NCBI GenBank assembly: GCA_024220525.1
Contig: JAMYWO010000165.1
Span: 59,419-74,193 of the forward strand
Direction: 5' to 3'
Length of the DNA: 14,775 bases
DNA from: Cochliopodium minus
Taxonomy: Eukaryota > Discosea > Himatismenida > Cochliopodiidae
Part shown: positions 6,155 through 14,355 of the stretch, piece after piece
Position numbering within the stretch: position 1 is the stretch's first letter
Layout of the letters: each line of letters begins with the position of its first letter
Translations under genes and position numbers: made by a program
Notes under the pieces: generated by a model
Told to the model about the DNA's origin: nothing
Seen by the model: only the letters and a program-made list of their open reading frames with translations
Databases searched by the model: none

Positions 6155-6842
6155 TATTTTCTCAACCATACAGAATGGAATATTATTTTCTCACAAGAAA
6201 ATCTCACAAATCTACAAATAAATGGTATTTATTTAACTAATTACAATTTATGTCATAAATTATCTGATTTACCTTCCATTTGAATAAGATCTAATTTTAT
6301 ATTGTTCATATTGAAATCGAGGCAAATATCCAAAAAATAAATTACATAAAGAAATGGAGAGCAATTTTATTTTTAATTTTAAGTAGTGATTCCTAATAAT
6401 AGCAAGTATATGAAAATTGATTTTAATTATTGTTCTCATCAAATTAATTTCTATGCTTGTATCAAGCCTACTGAGCACTTGAATTGAATATTCAAATTTT
6501 CTCTTGATATTTCAGCGATATTGCTTCTTTATTGATTTGATTTTTAATTGAAATATCATGAGAAATAATGAGAAATAAATTTGGAATTGGGAGAGAAAGG
6601 ATCATTACTCAGTGGCCGAACTATACAATAAGCAATATATAATCTCAATAAATTCATTTACATCAACCAAACCTGTAAAAGATGGAAAGGCATCTAATAC
6701 ATCTTTATTGATTTGTTATTTGTATAGCATAATAAATGAATATTATGCCAAATAAATTGAATTATATTTTGCAAATATGCTTATTTATTAATATATTTAA
6801 TTGAATAATGTATTTTATTGATAAATTAGAATCATCTACTAA

Positions 6843-6945
6843 TTATTTGTTTTGATTATTTGAACCATGCAAAAATTTGCCCATATTATTGATAGAAAGA
6901 GTTGGTCCAAATGCTTTCACATTGTTTTTGATGATATACACTCCC
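6843..6945 (-). pseudogene. 3' end of a second Crinkler/RHS-type NTPase-nuclease gene copy
   Basis: Read leftward, this encodes the C-terminal residues GVYIIKNNVKAFGPTLSINN of the large spliced gene at 9570-12669, then an alternative end (GKFLHGSNNQNK) with a stop at 6843-6845. Bases 6869-6945 are identical to 9581-9657, and the copy is cut by the N at 6946. It indicates a paralogue or allele whose 3' end differs; the body of the gene lies outside this contig piece. Confidence 0.6.
6869..6945. repeat. 77-bp exact repeat (copy 1), ends at an N
   Basis: Identical to 9581-9657. Its right end coincides with the N at 6946, and its length equals the terminal overlap of the contig, which is what is expected when a contig ends on a shared assembler k-mer. 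Confidence 0.9.
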
Positions 6946-6946
6946 N
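6946..6946. other. Ambiguous base N, probable contig join
   Basis: A single N exactly at the end of the 77-bp repeat. Left of it is a leftward NTPase gene end; right of it is a rightward transposase exon already in mid-gene. The join is therefore suspect. Confidence 0.75.
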
Positions 6947-6948
6947 AC

Positions 6949-9324
6949 CGTGAAGATTTTCAAAACACCAAAACATTTAGAGTAAATTGATTTCTATTTT
7001 TTAAAGTTTAATTTAATAGTTAATTTTGTTAATTTTTTGGATTTTTATTATTTTATTAAAAGATCTCTAAATATCTTTACTATTGCAACGTATGGCTTTC
7101 TACTTTCGAAAATTCTGAGCCTTTGAATTTGACTCGTTGGGATGTCAAAAAGGAAGATCTTCTTGAAGCAATAAATTTCTTTGAAGAAATAAGTATTGAA
7201 AAAACTCTTTTGTCTTCAATGCAAATTTCTCTTGTTTCTACAGATCATTTAGCAAAGATTGTTGACAAAAAACAAGGATTTCTCATTCTTTCAAGAGTAG
7301 GGACAATCTGTGTTGAAAATTACTTTTCATTTATTAGATCCGAAAATTTGAATCCCACAATAGTAGAATTTCATCAAATTGCCAATATCTCGTTTTTGAT
7401 GTACATGATTGAACACCAAGAAGACCTGGAATTTACATTGCCTAAGAAGAAATATGGAATTTATTATAACGATAATAAAGATGTTGTGTTTCCTAAAGAA
7501 GTAGTTGACTTATTCATTAAGCAAGGTTACCTTGACAACAAAAAAGAAAAATCAATAGAAGAGCAAACTGTTTCAAATGAAATTAATCTCATTATCTCCA
7601 AATATACAACTATTTTCAAAGTTCAAGGTAGAATTAACAATAAAATAATATAATCAATAATTTTATTTTAACAAGGGAGACAACTTTTGAGACAGAGAAC
7701 TTGCAAAAGAGCTTTTGATCAACCAGTAACTCCTATTGGTTATAGTGACAAAGCTTTTGTTGAAGAATTGATTAAATCAAGGCTTGGAAATTCAAGGTTT
7801 TTTCAGTGTCACATAGTGGGATGTAGTAAATCTCTCTCTTCTGAATCAAGGTTCATCTCTCACTTTAGAAATGTCCACAAAATGAACGAGCAATCCTTTG
7901 TTGCTGCATATGTCTTCATTCATTTCAACAAAAACGACATAAATAGAACAGTACCAAAAAAGGGAGTCAAAGAAGCTGTAGAAAATGAACTAAAGCAAAT
8001 TTTGGAGGGCAATCAAAACAACATCGAACCATCCTTTTCTTCTTTACCCGAAATTCATCATGAAATATCAGAAATAAATATAAGTGGTTATATAGTTTAT
8101 TTCTATGACTTAGAAACATCTGGTTTAGGAGATGAATGTGAAATCACTGAAATCTTCATGAAAGAAATGTCTATTGATGGAGATTCCTTTTGCTCCATGG
8201 TAAGAAATGAAAAAAATTTTGCTTCAGTACATTGGGATCTGAAAAATGGTTTTTATGTTCACAAAAAGACACATTTGATGCTCAGGGAAGCTCCAACAAA
8301 TGATCAAGTCAAATCAAATTTGAAAAATTTCTTGAATTCTAGATTGAAAGAAGAAGAAGACAATACAAAAGTTGTCTTTATTGCTCATAACGTAGATAGA
8401 TTTGATCATCGTAAATTGAAAAAGTTTTTGGATTTTGATAAGAGATTGGTAGTTCCAACTGGAGGGAAAGAAAAGACATTTGAAATTACCTGGCTTGATT
8501 CATTAAATCTTACAAAATTGATTGTTGGAAAAGAGGTTTCTTTGGATGATTTGATGTTAATGACTGGAAATAAGATTGATGACTCTAACAGGCACACTGC
8601 CGAGTATGATGTTAAAAATACTATTGATTCTTTGTTGAAGATGATCAAAAAATACCTTTTAAGAGAGGGAGAGCAACCAATTGATGAGTTTTCAAGATGG
8701 GTAACCAATCAAACAGTTTGCGAGCCTCATTCTGGACCTTTGAAAGACAAAATAGACGATATTTCTTTCCTGTCAAAGATGAAAAATCCAGTGAATCTGG
8801 TTCAATGTAATCTTTGGAAAATTCCTTCTACAATGGACGATCAAGCAGCAATTAAATTTATGAAAATGTATCCAAATTTGTTCTTTAAAAGGCCATTTAC
8901 ATCTGCATTAAGAAGATTACTTATGAGTGAAAGAAAAAATATTTTGATTCAAATTGTGAGAAAGCACCACGAATACAATGGCAGAGCAAATACAAACCTA
9001 AATTCACTTTTATTCCCTCCTGGAACTTTACAATATCTTAATAATCTTAATAATGAACAGAATGATGAAATTGATGAAAATGAAGAAGAAAATCAACACA
9101 ACGAAGAATTTGTAGAGGAAGTGGTTCAGAGTATAATTGATAAAAGCACAAGAAAGAAACTCAAGTTCGTAGAACTAATCCCTATCGAAGATTCCTTTCA
9201 ATCTACGGAAGAAAACTCAAATGATAATGATTTATCTGAAATGTCACATGATGATGATACAAACCATGACTTGAAGAGAAAGCCTGGACACCAAAGTACC
9301 AATGTTAACAATAAGAAGTCTTAA
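6949..9324 (+). CDS. P-element/THAP9-like transposase C-terminus continuing into C2H2 finger and DEDDh exonuclease (5'-partial, spliced)
   Basis: Proposed exons are >6949-6981, 7063-7627 and 7676-9324 (748 codons visible). There is no ATG before the first domain, and the frame is already open at the N at 6946, so the 5' part is missing. Residues 80-115 read QGFLILSRVG, then CVENYFSFIRSENLNPTIVEF. This matches the 'sqD.lEnfFs.iR...NPT..qF' signature near the C-terminus of P-element/THAP9-type transposases. Residues 244-267 form a C-x4-C-x12-H-x4-H zinc finger. Residues 342-515 carry a DnaQ-like 3'-5' exonuclease: DLETSG (D344, E346), AHN...FD (D443) and H-x4-D (H506, D511), all five DEDDh residues present. 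The tail is Asp/Glu/Asn-rich and ends in a basic patch. If the 48-base intron at 7628-7675 is not spliced, the first part ends in NNKII at 7653 and the exonuclease would need a TTG start at 7687. The fused model is better because phase is kept and no ATG exists there. Confidence 0.65.
6982..7062 (+). other. Predicted spliceosomal intron (81 nt)
   Basis: Donor GTAAAT, acceptor TTAAAAG, phase 0. It joins ...NTKTFR to ISKYLYYCN, and both exons are stop-free in matching frame. The intron body is almost pure A+T and has in-frame stops. Confidence 0.55.
7628..7675 (+). other. Predicted spliceosomal intron (48 nt)
   Basis: Donor GTAGAA (weaker than the GTAA donors elsewhere), acceptor AACAAG, phase 1. 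Splicing joins the transposase-like part to the exonuclease part in frame. It is the shortest intron proposed here, so the call is tentative. Confidence 0.45.
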
Positions 9325-9569
9325 AAAATAATTATTTGTATTTTTATTTTGATTAAAAATCAATTTTTTTCTTTTTTTTTGACTACAAAAATTTTCATAA
9401 AAATTTTTTCAGATGCAATCATTTTTCTTTAAAAAGAAATGTGCTCAAAAATACTTTAATAGATAATAAACAAAACGCACCATTCAGAATTTTTCTAATT
9501 GGGTCCTGTTTATGCTTTTTTGAAAATTCTGTATTTTTTTTTTTTTCACTAACAAATTTGAACGGCATT
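9325..9569. other. Convergent intergenic region
   Basis: It separates the 3' ends of the exonuclease gene and the NTPase gene. It is A/T-homopolymer rich (long T runs at 9365-9380 and 9535-9546) and includes a leftward frame that is only a shadow. Shared poly(A)/termination signals are expected, but no specific site can be singled out. Confidence 0.4.
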
Positions 9570-12500
9570 TCACCACTGTAGCAAAAATTTGCCCATATTA
9601 TTGATAGAAAGAGTTGGTCCAAATGCTTTCACATTGTTTTTGATGATATACACTCCCTTTGGCAAGTATTTGTCTTCCAATAGCTCAAGAGAATCAATTT
9701 GATCTATAATATGCTTTTCCTTTCCATCTTTGCCAATTTCTTTGGTATGCTTTTTCAAGATCAGACCTCCATTTTCCCCTTTCTCTTCTATCAGTACATA
9801 TTCTCCCTTTTTTTTTCCATCAAATAATTTTTCGTTCTTTTGTTCATCAAATTCTGTTCTGTGAAATGAATTGAAAATCAGGATCTTCTCCATTTCTTCA
9901 ACTATTGATAATAAATGTTGAAATAAAAAGTTAATATAGGTATAAGAAATAATTCTTACATTCTTTCTTGGTTTCATCTGGGATTTTGCTATCTTTTTCA
10001 AAATAGGATTTATTCAATTCTTTTAGTGTGAGGGAAAGTGATTTGTTAACGACACTTAAATGTTCAGGAGTACTATCGGTAAGAATTCCTTCATACTTTT
10101 CCTGAGCTGCAAACAAGATGGTCTTCTTTGAATTTCCAATTTTGCAATGTAATGGAAAACAATGATCAAATCCAGGATTGTTTCCATTAAAAGCAATAGC
10201 CTTCCCGATCTTCAAAGCGGAGGGATCATGCTTTATGAGAGTAGAGAAATGATTATTGCAAGAAGAAAGAGAGATTGGGGATTTGGAGAATTGGATGATT
10301 ATTTCTCTTGCATCAATAGATTCGGGATTCCAACGAAGAGATCCATTGAAGAAATCGTAAAGACTGATCTCATTTGTTCTGCATCTTGCCAATTCCAACT
10401 TGAAAGCAAATAGACGAGAGGAATAGATTTCATATTTGAGAGGATTCCAACCAATAGGACCTAGCAAGGATTTTAGATATTTCAGTCTGAGATCTTTTTC
10501 ATTATTCTCAACAAAAACTATCTTTTCCTCCATTTGATTTTGTGATGGTGGATCATTTTTTAAAACAACAGCATGTTTCTTCCACCAAAGAAAAAGCCAA
10601 AAACTAATTTAAAGGATTGATATAAAGATTTTAGATTTTTGATAAATTTTAAAGATTGATTATCTGTTTTTTAAAATATTAATAATAATATTGATAATAA
10701 TTGAATTTTATTTTTATAATAATTAATATTAATTAAAAATTATAAAAATAAAATTTGTTACAGGGTAGTTTGGGGGATGATTTTTTCTCCAATAGATTCC
10801 TCTGGAAGGGAATTCACAAAAAGACCATCTGAGAACAAATCTGCATAGGAAAAAGATTTTATTTTAGCAAGTTTTTGGTTGGTGTAATCATAGAAAGCAG
10901 GGAACTCATATGAGATTATTTTTTCTTTTCCCTTTGGAGTAATATAGATTGGAATGATTTCTCTCCCAGTCAGAGAAGGCTCAAGCAATTCCCATGATGC
11001 ATTTTTGGCATAGTCTTCCAGTTTTACACAGAGATTCTGAATGACATCTCTAAAAATGTTGAATTCAACCTCATCAGTTGCAAAAATTTGATGATTGCCA
11101 GCATTTAGAAACCAATCTTTTCCTTTTTCTTCACCTTCCTTTAAAACCATATAAAGTACTTCAAGAGATCTCTGATGTCCAACACAGCAATTGATGGCAG
11201 CTCTGAATGCAGCTCTATTATACCATTTCACCATTAATTCTTCAACTGTTTTTTGAGAGAGAGATTTAAGAGTGGCATAATATATGGGTCTATCTGATTT
11301 TGTAAATGATGATGTCTGTGTAGGAAGAAAACTTGTAAAGATCGTCCTTACTTGCAATTTATCAAGCTTTGTTCCCTTATCATTGATATATTTCTTGTAG
11401 AATTTATCAGTTGCTCTGCATACCAAACTTCTCATCGTATCAATAGCAGCTTCTTTATTCAGCTTGGAAATTTCATCAATTCCAATCACAACAATGGTAT
11501 CTTTATCTTTGATGGAAGGATCTTGAATGAAAGCATCATCAATCAATATTTTCAATGCATCTTCTATCTTCAAATCTATCCCACTCATTTTCTCATAAAA
11601 TGGATCCCATTTTGATTGGACTTGATTCCAATCTGATCTCTTTTGGAAACTAGAATATATATAATTATTATTATATTTAATATTGCATAATAAATATATA
11701 TATATTGAAAGGAAAGATTCTTACAAACTGAATATGATTCTAAGTGCTGCTTCTCTATCAAGAATCTTCTCTTTTTCAACATCGCTCTTTCCCATAAGTT
11801 TTGCAACAATACCAGAATTTGTATTTCCATTGAATGAGATATTGATTGCAATATAGTGCGTATTTCTTTTTTCATCATCAACTTCGTTGCCAAGTTTAGC
11901 AAAGTCTCTTTCATTTAAATATTTTGCATTTGTATCTGTAAAGAAACTCTTATATATTTTCAACAATTAATGAAAATAGAATTATAGTTAAAAAAAATTC
12001 ATATATTCATAATTACCTTCCCAGAGCCTGATCCTCCAACTACTCCTATCATTGGAACTTGACCGTTACGGGGATCAGTGAATAAAAATCTAAAAGTATC
12101 TCCCAAAGCTTTTTCATTCTCTTTGTATGGCCAATTTGCATAATTTCTTGCGAGACGATAAAGGGGCTCATTCATTTTTCTCCTATCATCTTTAAAGTGC
12201 TCTTGAATGAACTTGAATTTATCAATTGGGTTTGCAAGTGACTCTTTTGGTATAGACTAAAAAAAAGAAAATTTTAATATATTCTTTCAGATAATAAAAT
12301 TAAAAATAATATATTTACCCTCTTTAATTTCTCCTTTGATTCTTTTGCAATATTATTTGATTTCTTCTTTGATTTCTTCTTTGATTCTTTGACAATAGTG
12401 TTGGAAAAGTATCTATTCTTTTCCAATTTATTTTTTATGGGATCTTTTGGGAAATGGCAATCATTCACTAATCTTTTTTCTATCACTTAAAAAAAAAATT

Positions 12501-12669
12501 ATTTAATATGGCAATATAATATAATTTTTATTCTTAAATAAAATTTATTACCATTATTTTTCAAATAATTCCTTCCAAATGATGTATATTTTGGTAAATT
12601 TTCAATATTGAGAATGAATATATTTTTGGAAAGAAGCATATTCTTTTTGTGATAAAGTTTTTTAAACAT
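9570..12669 (-). CDS. Seven-exon Crinkler/RHS-type P-loop NTPase with probable REase-fold nuclease domain
   Basis: Exons in transcript order are 12669-12552, 12485-12319, 12256-12017, 11948-11725, 11649-10762, 10603-9960 and 9901-9570. They sum to 2613 nt, 871 codons with stop, and every junction is phase-consistent. Walker A is GGSGSGKS (residues 169-176), split by an intron exactly after the lysine. Walker B is TIVVIGIDE (301-309). A sensor-1-like RTIFTSF (351-357) and GHQRSLEVL follow. These resemble the 'GhPRsLe' NTPases of Crinkler (CRN) and trypanosome RHS proteins. Residues 692-715 give FDHCFP...FAAQEKY, the D...(E/Q)xK pattern of PD-(D/E)xK nucleases that follows the NTPase in that family. 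Such proteins are nuclear effectors or selfish-element proteins in protists and fungi; the role here is unknown. The N-terminus is uncertain: no LxLFLAK-type secretion segment is visible, and an upstream exon is possible. The stop is at 9570-9572. Confidence 0.7.
9581..9657. repeat. 77-bp exact repeat (copy 2), inside exon 7 of the NTPase gene
   Basis: Identical to 6869-6945. The sequences left of the two copies differ (ACTGTA here, AACCAT there). The likely genomic continuation of copy 1 is therefore the sequence from 9658 onward. Confidence 0.9.
9902..9959 (-). other. Predicted intron 6 of the NTPase gene (58 nt)
   Basis: Donor GTAAGA, acceptor ATCAATAG, phase 1. It joins ...IPDETKKE to FEEMEKILIFNS without a stop. 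Confidence 0.75.
10604..10761 (-). other. Predicted intron 5 of the NTPase gene (158 nt)
   Basis: Donor GTAACA, acceptor AAATTAG, phase 2. It is longer than the others and almost entirely A+T. Splicing bypasses the stop in CTGTAA and joins IIPQTTL to FWLFLWWKKHAVVLKN. If it is not spliced, there would be two genes: one ending at 10758 and one starting at ATG 10533. Confidence 0.6.
11650..11724 (-). other. Predicted intron 4 of the NTPase gene (75 nt)
   Basis: Donor GTAAGA, acceptor TTCTAG, phase 2. It joins ...AALRIIF to the exon that reads FQKRSDWNQVQSKWDPFYEK. Confidence 0.8.
11949..12016 (-). other. Predicted intron 3 of the NTPase gene (68 nt), inside Walker A
   Basis: Donor GTAATT, acceptor ATATAAG, phase 0. 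Splicing places Ser directly after GGSGSGK and so completes the P-loop, which is strong internal proof of this intron. The downstream TTTACAG would break the frame. Confidence 0.85.
12257..12318 (-). other. Predicted intron 2 of the NTPase gene (62 nt)
   Basis: Donor GTAAAT, acceptor CTTTTTTTTAG, phase 0. It joins ...KEKLKR to SIPKESLAN. Confidence 0.75.
12486..12551 (-). other. Predicted intron 1 of the NTPase gene (66 nt)
   Basis: Donor GTAATA, acceptor TTTTAAG after a long T-rich tract, phase 1. It joins ...GRNYLKNN to VIEKRLVND. Confidence 0.65.
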
Positions 12670-12938
12670 CTCTTCAGATAAAATGAAAAGAATTTTTTTT
12701 TTATTTTTTTTTTTTTATTTTCTTATATAGTTGGTATATTTGAAATTGTAATATTTCACTGTCCTTATAATAAGGATATTGATTTGTTGAATTGTTGAAT
12801 AGAGAAAAATATTTTGCCTTAATTATTATACAAAATAAAAAAAAAAAATAAAAAAAAATACTCATGAATAATTCACGCAAAAATTTTTTATAATTAAAGA
12901 TAATAACAGAAAGTGATATATTTTGCAAAGAAGAATTT
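12670..12938. other. Divergent intergenic region with a possible extra 5' coding segment
   Basis: Leftward, about 12709-12811 reads like real protein (AKYFSLFNNSTNQYPYYKD, then LQFQIYQLYKK). It runs into A-homopolymers of 13 and 10 bases just before the chosen start of the NTPase gene. One base fewer in the 13-A run would place it in frame with MFKKLYHKKN. Any promoters of the NTPase gene and of the rightward 253-aa gene should also lie here. The rest is A/T runs. Confidence 0.35.
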
Positions 12939-13700
12939 GTGATAGAAAATGGGAAGATAGATAGTGAAAAAATAGTATATTTTTTTCAAAGAGAATATCT
13001 CAATGGAATTTACGATTATATTGCATCATTCAGTGTTCATGAGTGCTTAATTTTAATAGTCAAGTATCAAATTGTTGCGGATGTTTACTGCTTTGCTGCT
13101 CACTACGACAAACACAGTGGATTTGATGTTGAGACATTCCATCATATAAATAACATTCAGCAAGTTTATATCTTCGGTGATATAAAAAATGAGAGAATGG
13201 ATCTAATTAAAGAAATCTATAACATGATACTCAAAACAAAAGGATACAAGGGTAAAATTAATTCATGTCTAAACAATCATTTTAGGAAAACTGGATCTGA
13301 AATCAAGCAATTATTGGTTGATTCTTCTCAATGCACTGGTTTAAAGCCAACTTATTTGGAAAATCAAGATTTTCTAAAAAAGGAAATGGGAAAATATTCT
13401 AATTTTGTGTTTTGTGTCAAGAATAATTCATTTTTATTGCTTCTTCAAGTTGATGATTTGGATATAATGACAAAAGATATCCAAATAAGAATTTCTCTTC
13501 CCTACTTCTATCATTGCAATGAAATGCAATCGAACACAAGCTTCACGAAAATGTTGAATATTCAGGATCGCAAAAAACTCGATGAGAATCTTTTCACTAA
13601 AAAAATTAAAAAGGAGTTTTTAGAAATATTGAAAAAAAAATTAAATCATAGAACATCTTGTTCACATTGTTCAAATATTTATGAATATTTGAACAAATAG
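12939..13700 (+). CDS. Hypothetical 253-aa protein, 5' end uncertain
   Basis: The open frame runs from about 12895 without any ATG near its start. 12939 is a GTG, which is unlikely as a start in a eukaryote, so an upstream exon or a truncated gene is likely. AAAG at about 12896-12899 could be an acceptor. The protein has ordinary amino-acid use (QREYLNGIYDYIASFSVHEC, HYDKHSGFDVETFHHINNIQ, FVFCVKNNSFLLLLQVDD) and ends in a Cys-rich turn, TSCSHCSNIYEYLNK. There is no membrane segment or recognised motif. It diverges from the NTPase gene and is followed 49 bases later by the broken methyltransferase gene. Coding is likely; function unknown. Confidence 0.55.
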   Translation: MIENGKIDSEKIVYFFQREYLNGIYDYIASFSVHECLILIVKYQIVADVYCFAAHYDKHSGFDVETFHHINNIQQVYIFGDIKNERMDLIKEIYNMILKTKGYKGKINSCLNNHFRKTGSEIKQLLVDSSQCTGLKPTYLENQDFLKKEMGKYSNFVFCVKNNSFLLLLQVDDLDIMTKDIQIRISLPYFYHCNEMQSNTSFTKMLNIQDRKKLDENLFTKKIKKEFLEILKKKLNHRTSCSHCSNIYEYLNK

Positions 13701-13880
13701 TATTTAATTAAATTTCTTCACAAAACAAAAATGTCTTTATATAAAAAATATGTCCAACAAAATCAAAAAAGAAAAAATAAGAGTGTACAATTTGAACAAA
13801 AACAACAATAATGTTTCAACCCCAAAAGAGATGATCCAATGGATGGAAGAACATTTCAATATTCGTTTTGATTTTGATTG

Positions 13881-13889
13881 TTGCCCATT
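13881..13889. repeat. Target-site duplication, left copy
   Basis: TTGCCCATT, repeated exactly at 13961-13969 on the other side of the 71-bp element. The flanking bases differ on both sides of each copy, so the duplication is exactly 9 bp. Confidence 0.75.
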
Positions 13890-13960
13890 TAGACATGTCC
13901 AAAATTTACAACTTTGTTAGCGGATATTAATTTATGACTAACAAATTTTGAACATCTCTA
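13890..13960. mobile_element. 71-bp MITE-like insertion with inverted termini
   Basis: The left end TAGACATGTCCAAAATTT (13890-13907) and the inverse complement of the right end, TAGAGATGTTCAAAATTT (13943-13960), agree at 16 of 18 positions. An inner pair, TTTGTTAG / CTAACAAA, also matches. TTGCCCATT flanks it on both sides (13881-13889 and 13961-13969), as a target-site duplication would. It is far too short to encode a transposase, so it is non-autonomous. The family is not assignable: 9-bp duplications suggest Mutator-like and TAGAGATG ends suggest hAT-like. Confidence 0.75.
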
Positions 13961-13969
13961 TTGCCCATT
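13961..13969. repeat. Target-site duplication, right copy
   Basis: TTGCCCATT; see the left copy at 13881-13889. Confidence 0.75.
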
Positions 13970-14355
13970 ATATTGTGAACAAAATAATCTTGATGAGGAA
14001 ATAGAATGGGGACAATATAATTATTGCAATCCACCATATTCATCAAGAACATCTGGAATAAAACAATTCATTGAAAGAGCAATTTATGAGAAGAAAAATA
14101 ATGGTAAAACAACAATATTCTTGATTCCAAATAATTCAAATACATTATATTTCAATGATATATTCAACAATTTTGATTCTATAATATTTTTGAAGCCTAT
14201 AAAATTTGTTGGATACGATAAAACATTTCCAAAATCATTGATTATAGTTGAATTTAGTGGACAAAAGAAATCATCAATTCTCAATATTGAACAAATTGAT
14301 GTTTTAGGAAAAAAATGCTACAAATTATATTATAAATAAGTATATTCATAATATA

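Larger units (their letters stand above)
5727..6842. other. Non-coding / decayed stretch
   Basis: No convincing intact gene is seen on either strand. It contains the second hairpin region (5842-5958), a short 10-bp-stem hairpin (6132-6154), a 19-base direct repeat (6146-6164 and 6175-6193), and an ATG-less open stretch of 58 codons at 6579-6755 (contains HYSVAELYNKQYIISINS) that could be an isolated exon or relic. The rest is AT-rich sequence with frequent stops. Confidence 0.5.
13750..14339 (+). pseudogene. Phage-type DNA N6-adenine methyltransferase (Dam family), broken by an insertion
   Basis: The N-terminal part reads NVSTPKEMIQWMEEHF then FDFDCCP, and after the break comes LDEEIEWGQYNYCNPPYSSR. 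The catalytic NPPY (14028-14039), GKTTIFLIPNNSNT and FPKSLIIVEF follow. This is the order of the phage/giant-virus DNA N-6-adenine methyltransferase family (TPkew...D..CP...NPPY...llP...FPs.lvvF). The first frame stops at 13918-13920; the NPPY part is in another frame. The break is a 71-base element with terminal inverted repeats, flanked by 9-base direct repeats, and the two halves share a frame once 80 bases are ignored. The ATG is at 13750; another at 13731 opens a different short frame. As it stands the gene cannot make a full enzyme. Its likely original role was modification of the element's own DNA. Confidence 0.75.

Noticed and set aside
6269-6478. Leftward 69-codon frame in the decayed block
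   Set aside because: No ATG-supported context, ordinary length for AT-rich DNA without selection, and no recognisable motif.
8406-8708. Leftward 100-codon frame
   Set aside because: It lies wholly inside the exonuclease coding sequence on the other strand; the amino-acid make-up is that of an antisense shadow and there is no motif.
9419-9622. Leftward 67-codon frame
   Set aside because: It overlaps the NTPase 3' end in a different frame and then runs into homopolymers; no support.
10162-10413. Rightward 83-codon frame
   Set aside because: Antisense to exon 6 of the NTPase-nuclease gene, which carries conserved motifs; treated as a shadow.
11352-11615. Rightward 87-codon frame
   Set aside because: Antisense to the Walker B exon of the NTPase gene; hydrophobic shadow.
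13890-13960. Insertion in the methyltransferase read as a spliceosomal intron
   Set aside because: There is no GTAA donor or AG acceptor placed to restore the frame, whereas inverted termini and a 9-bp duplication explain it fully.
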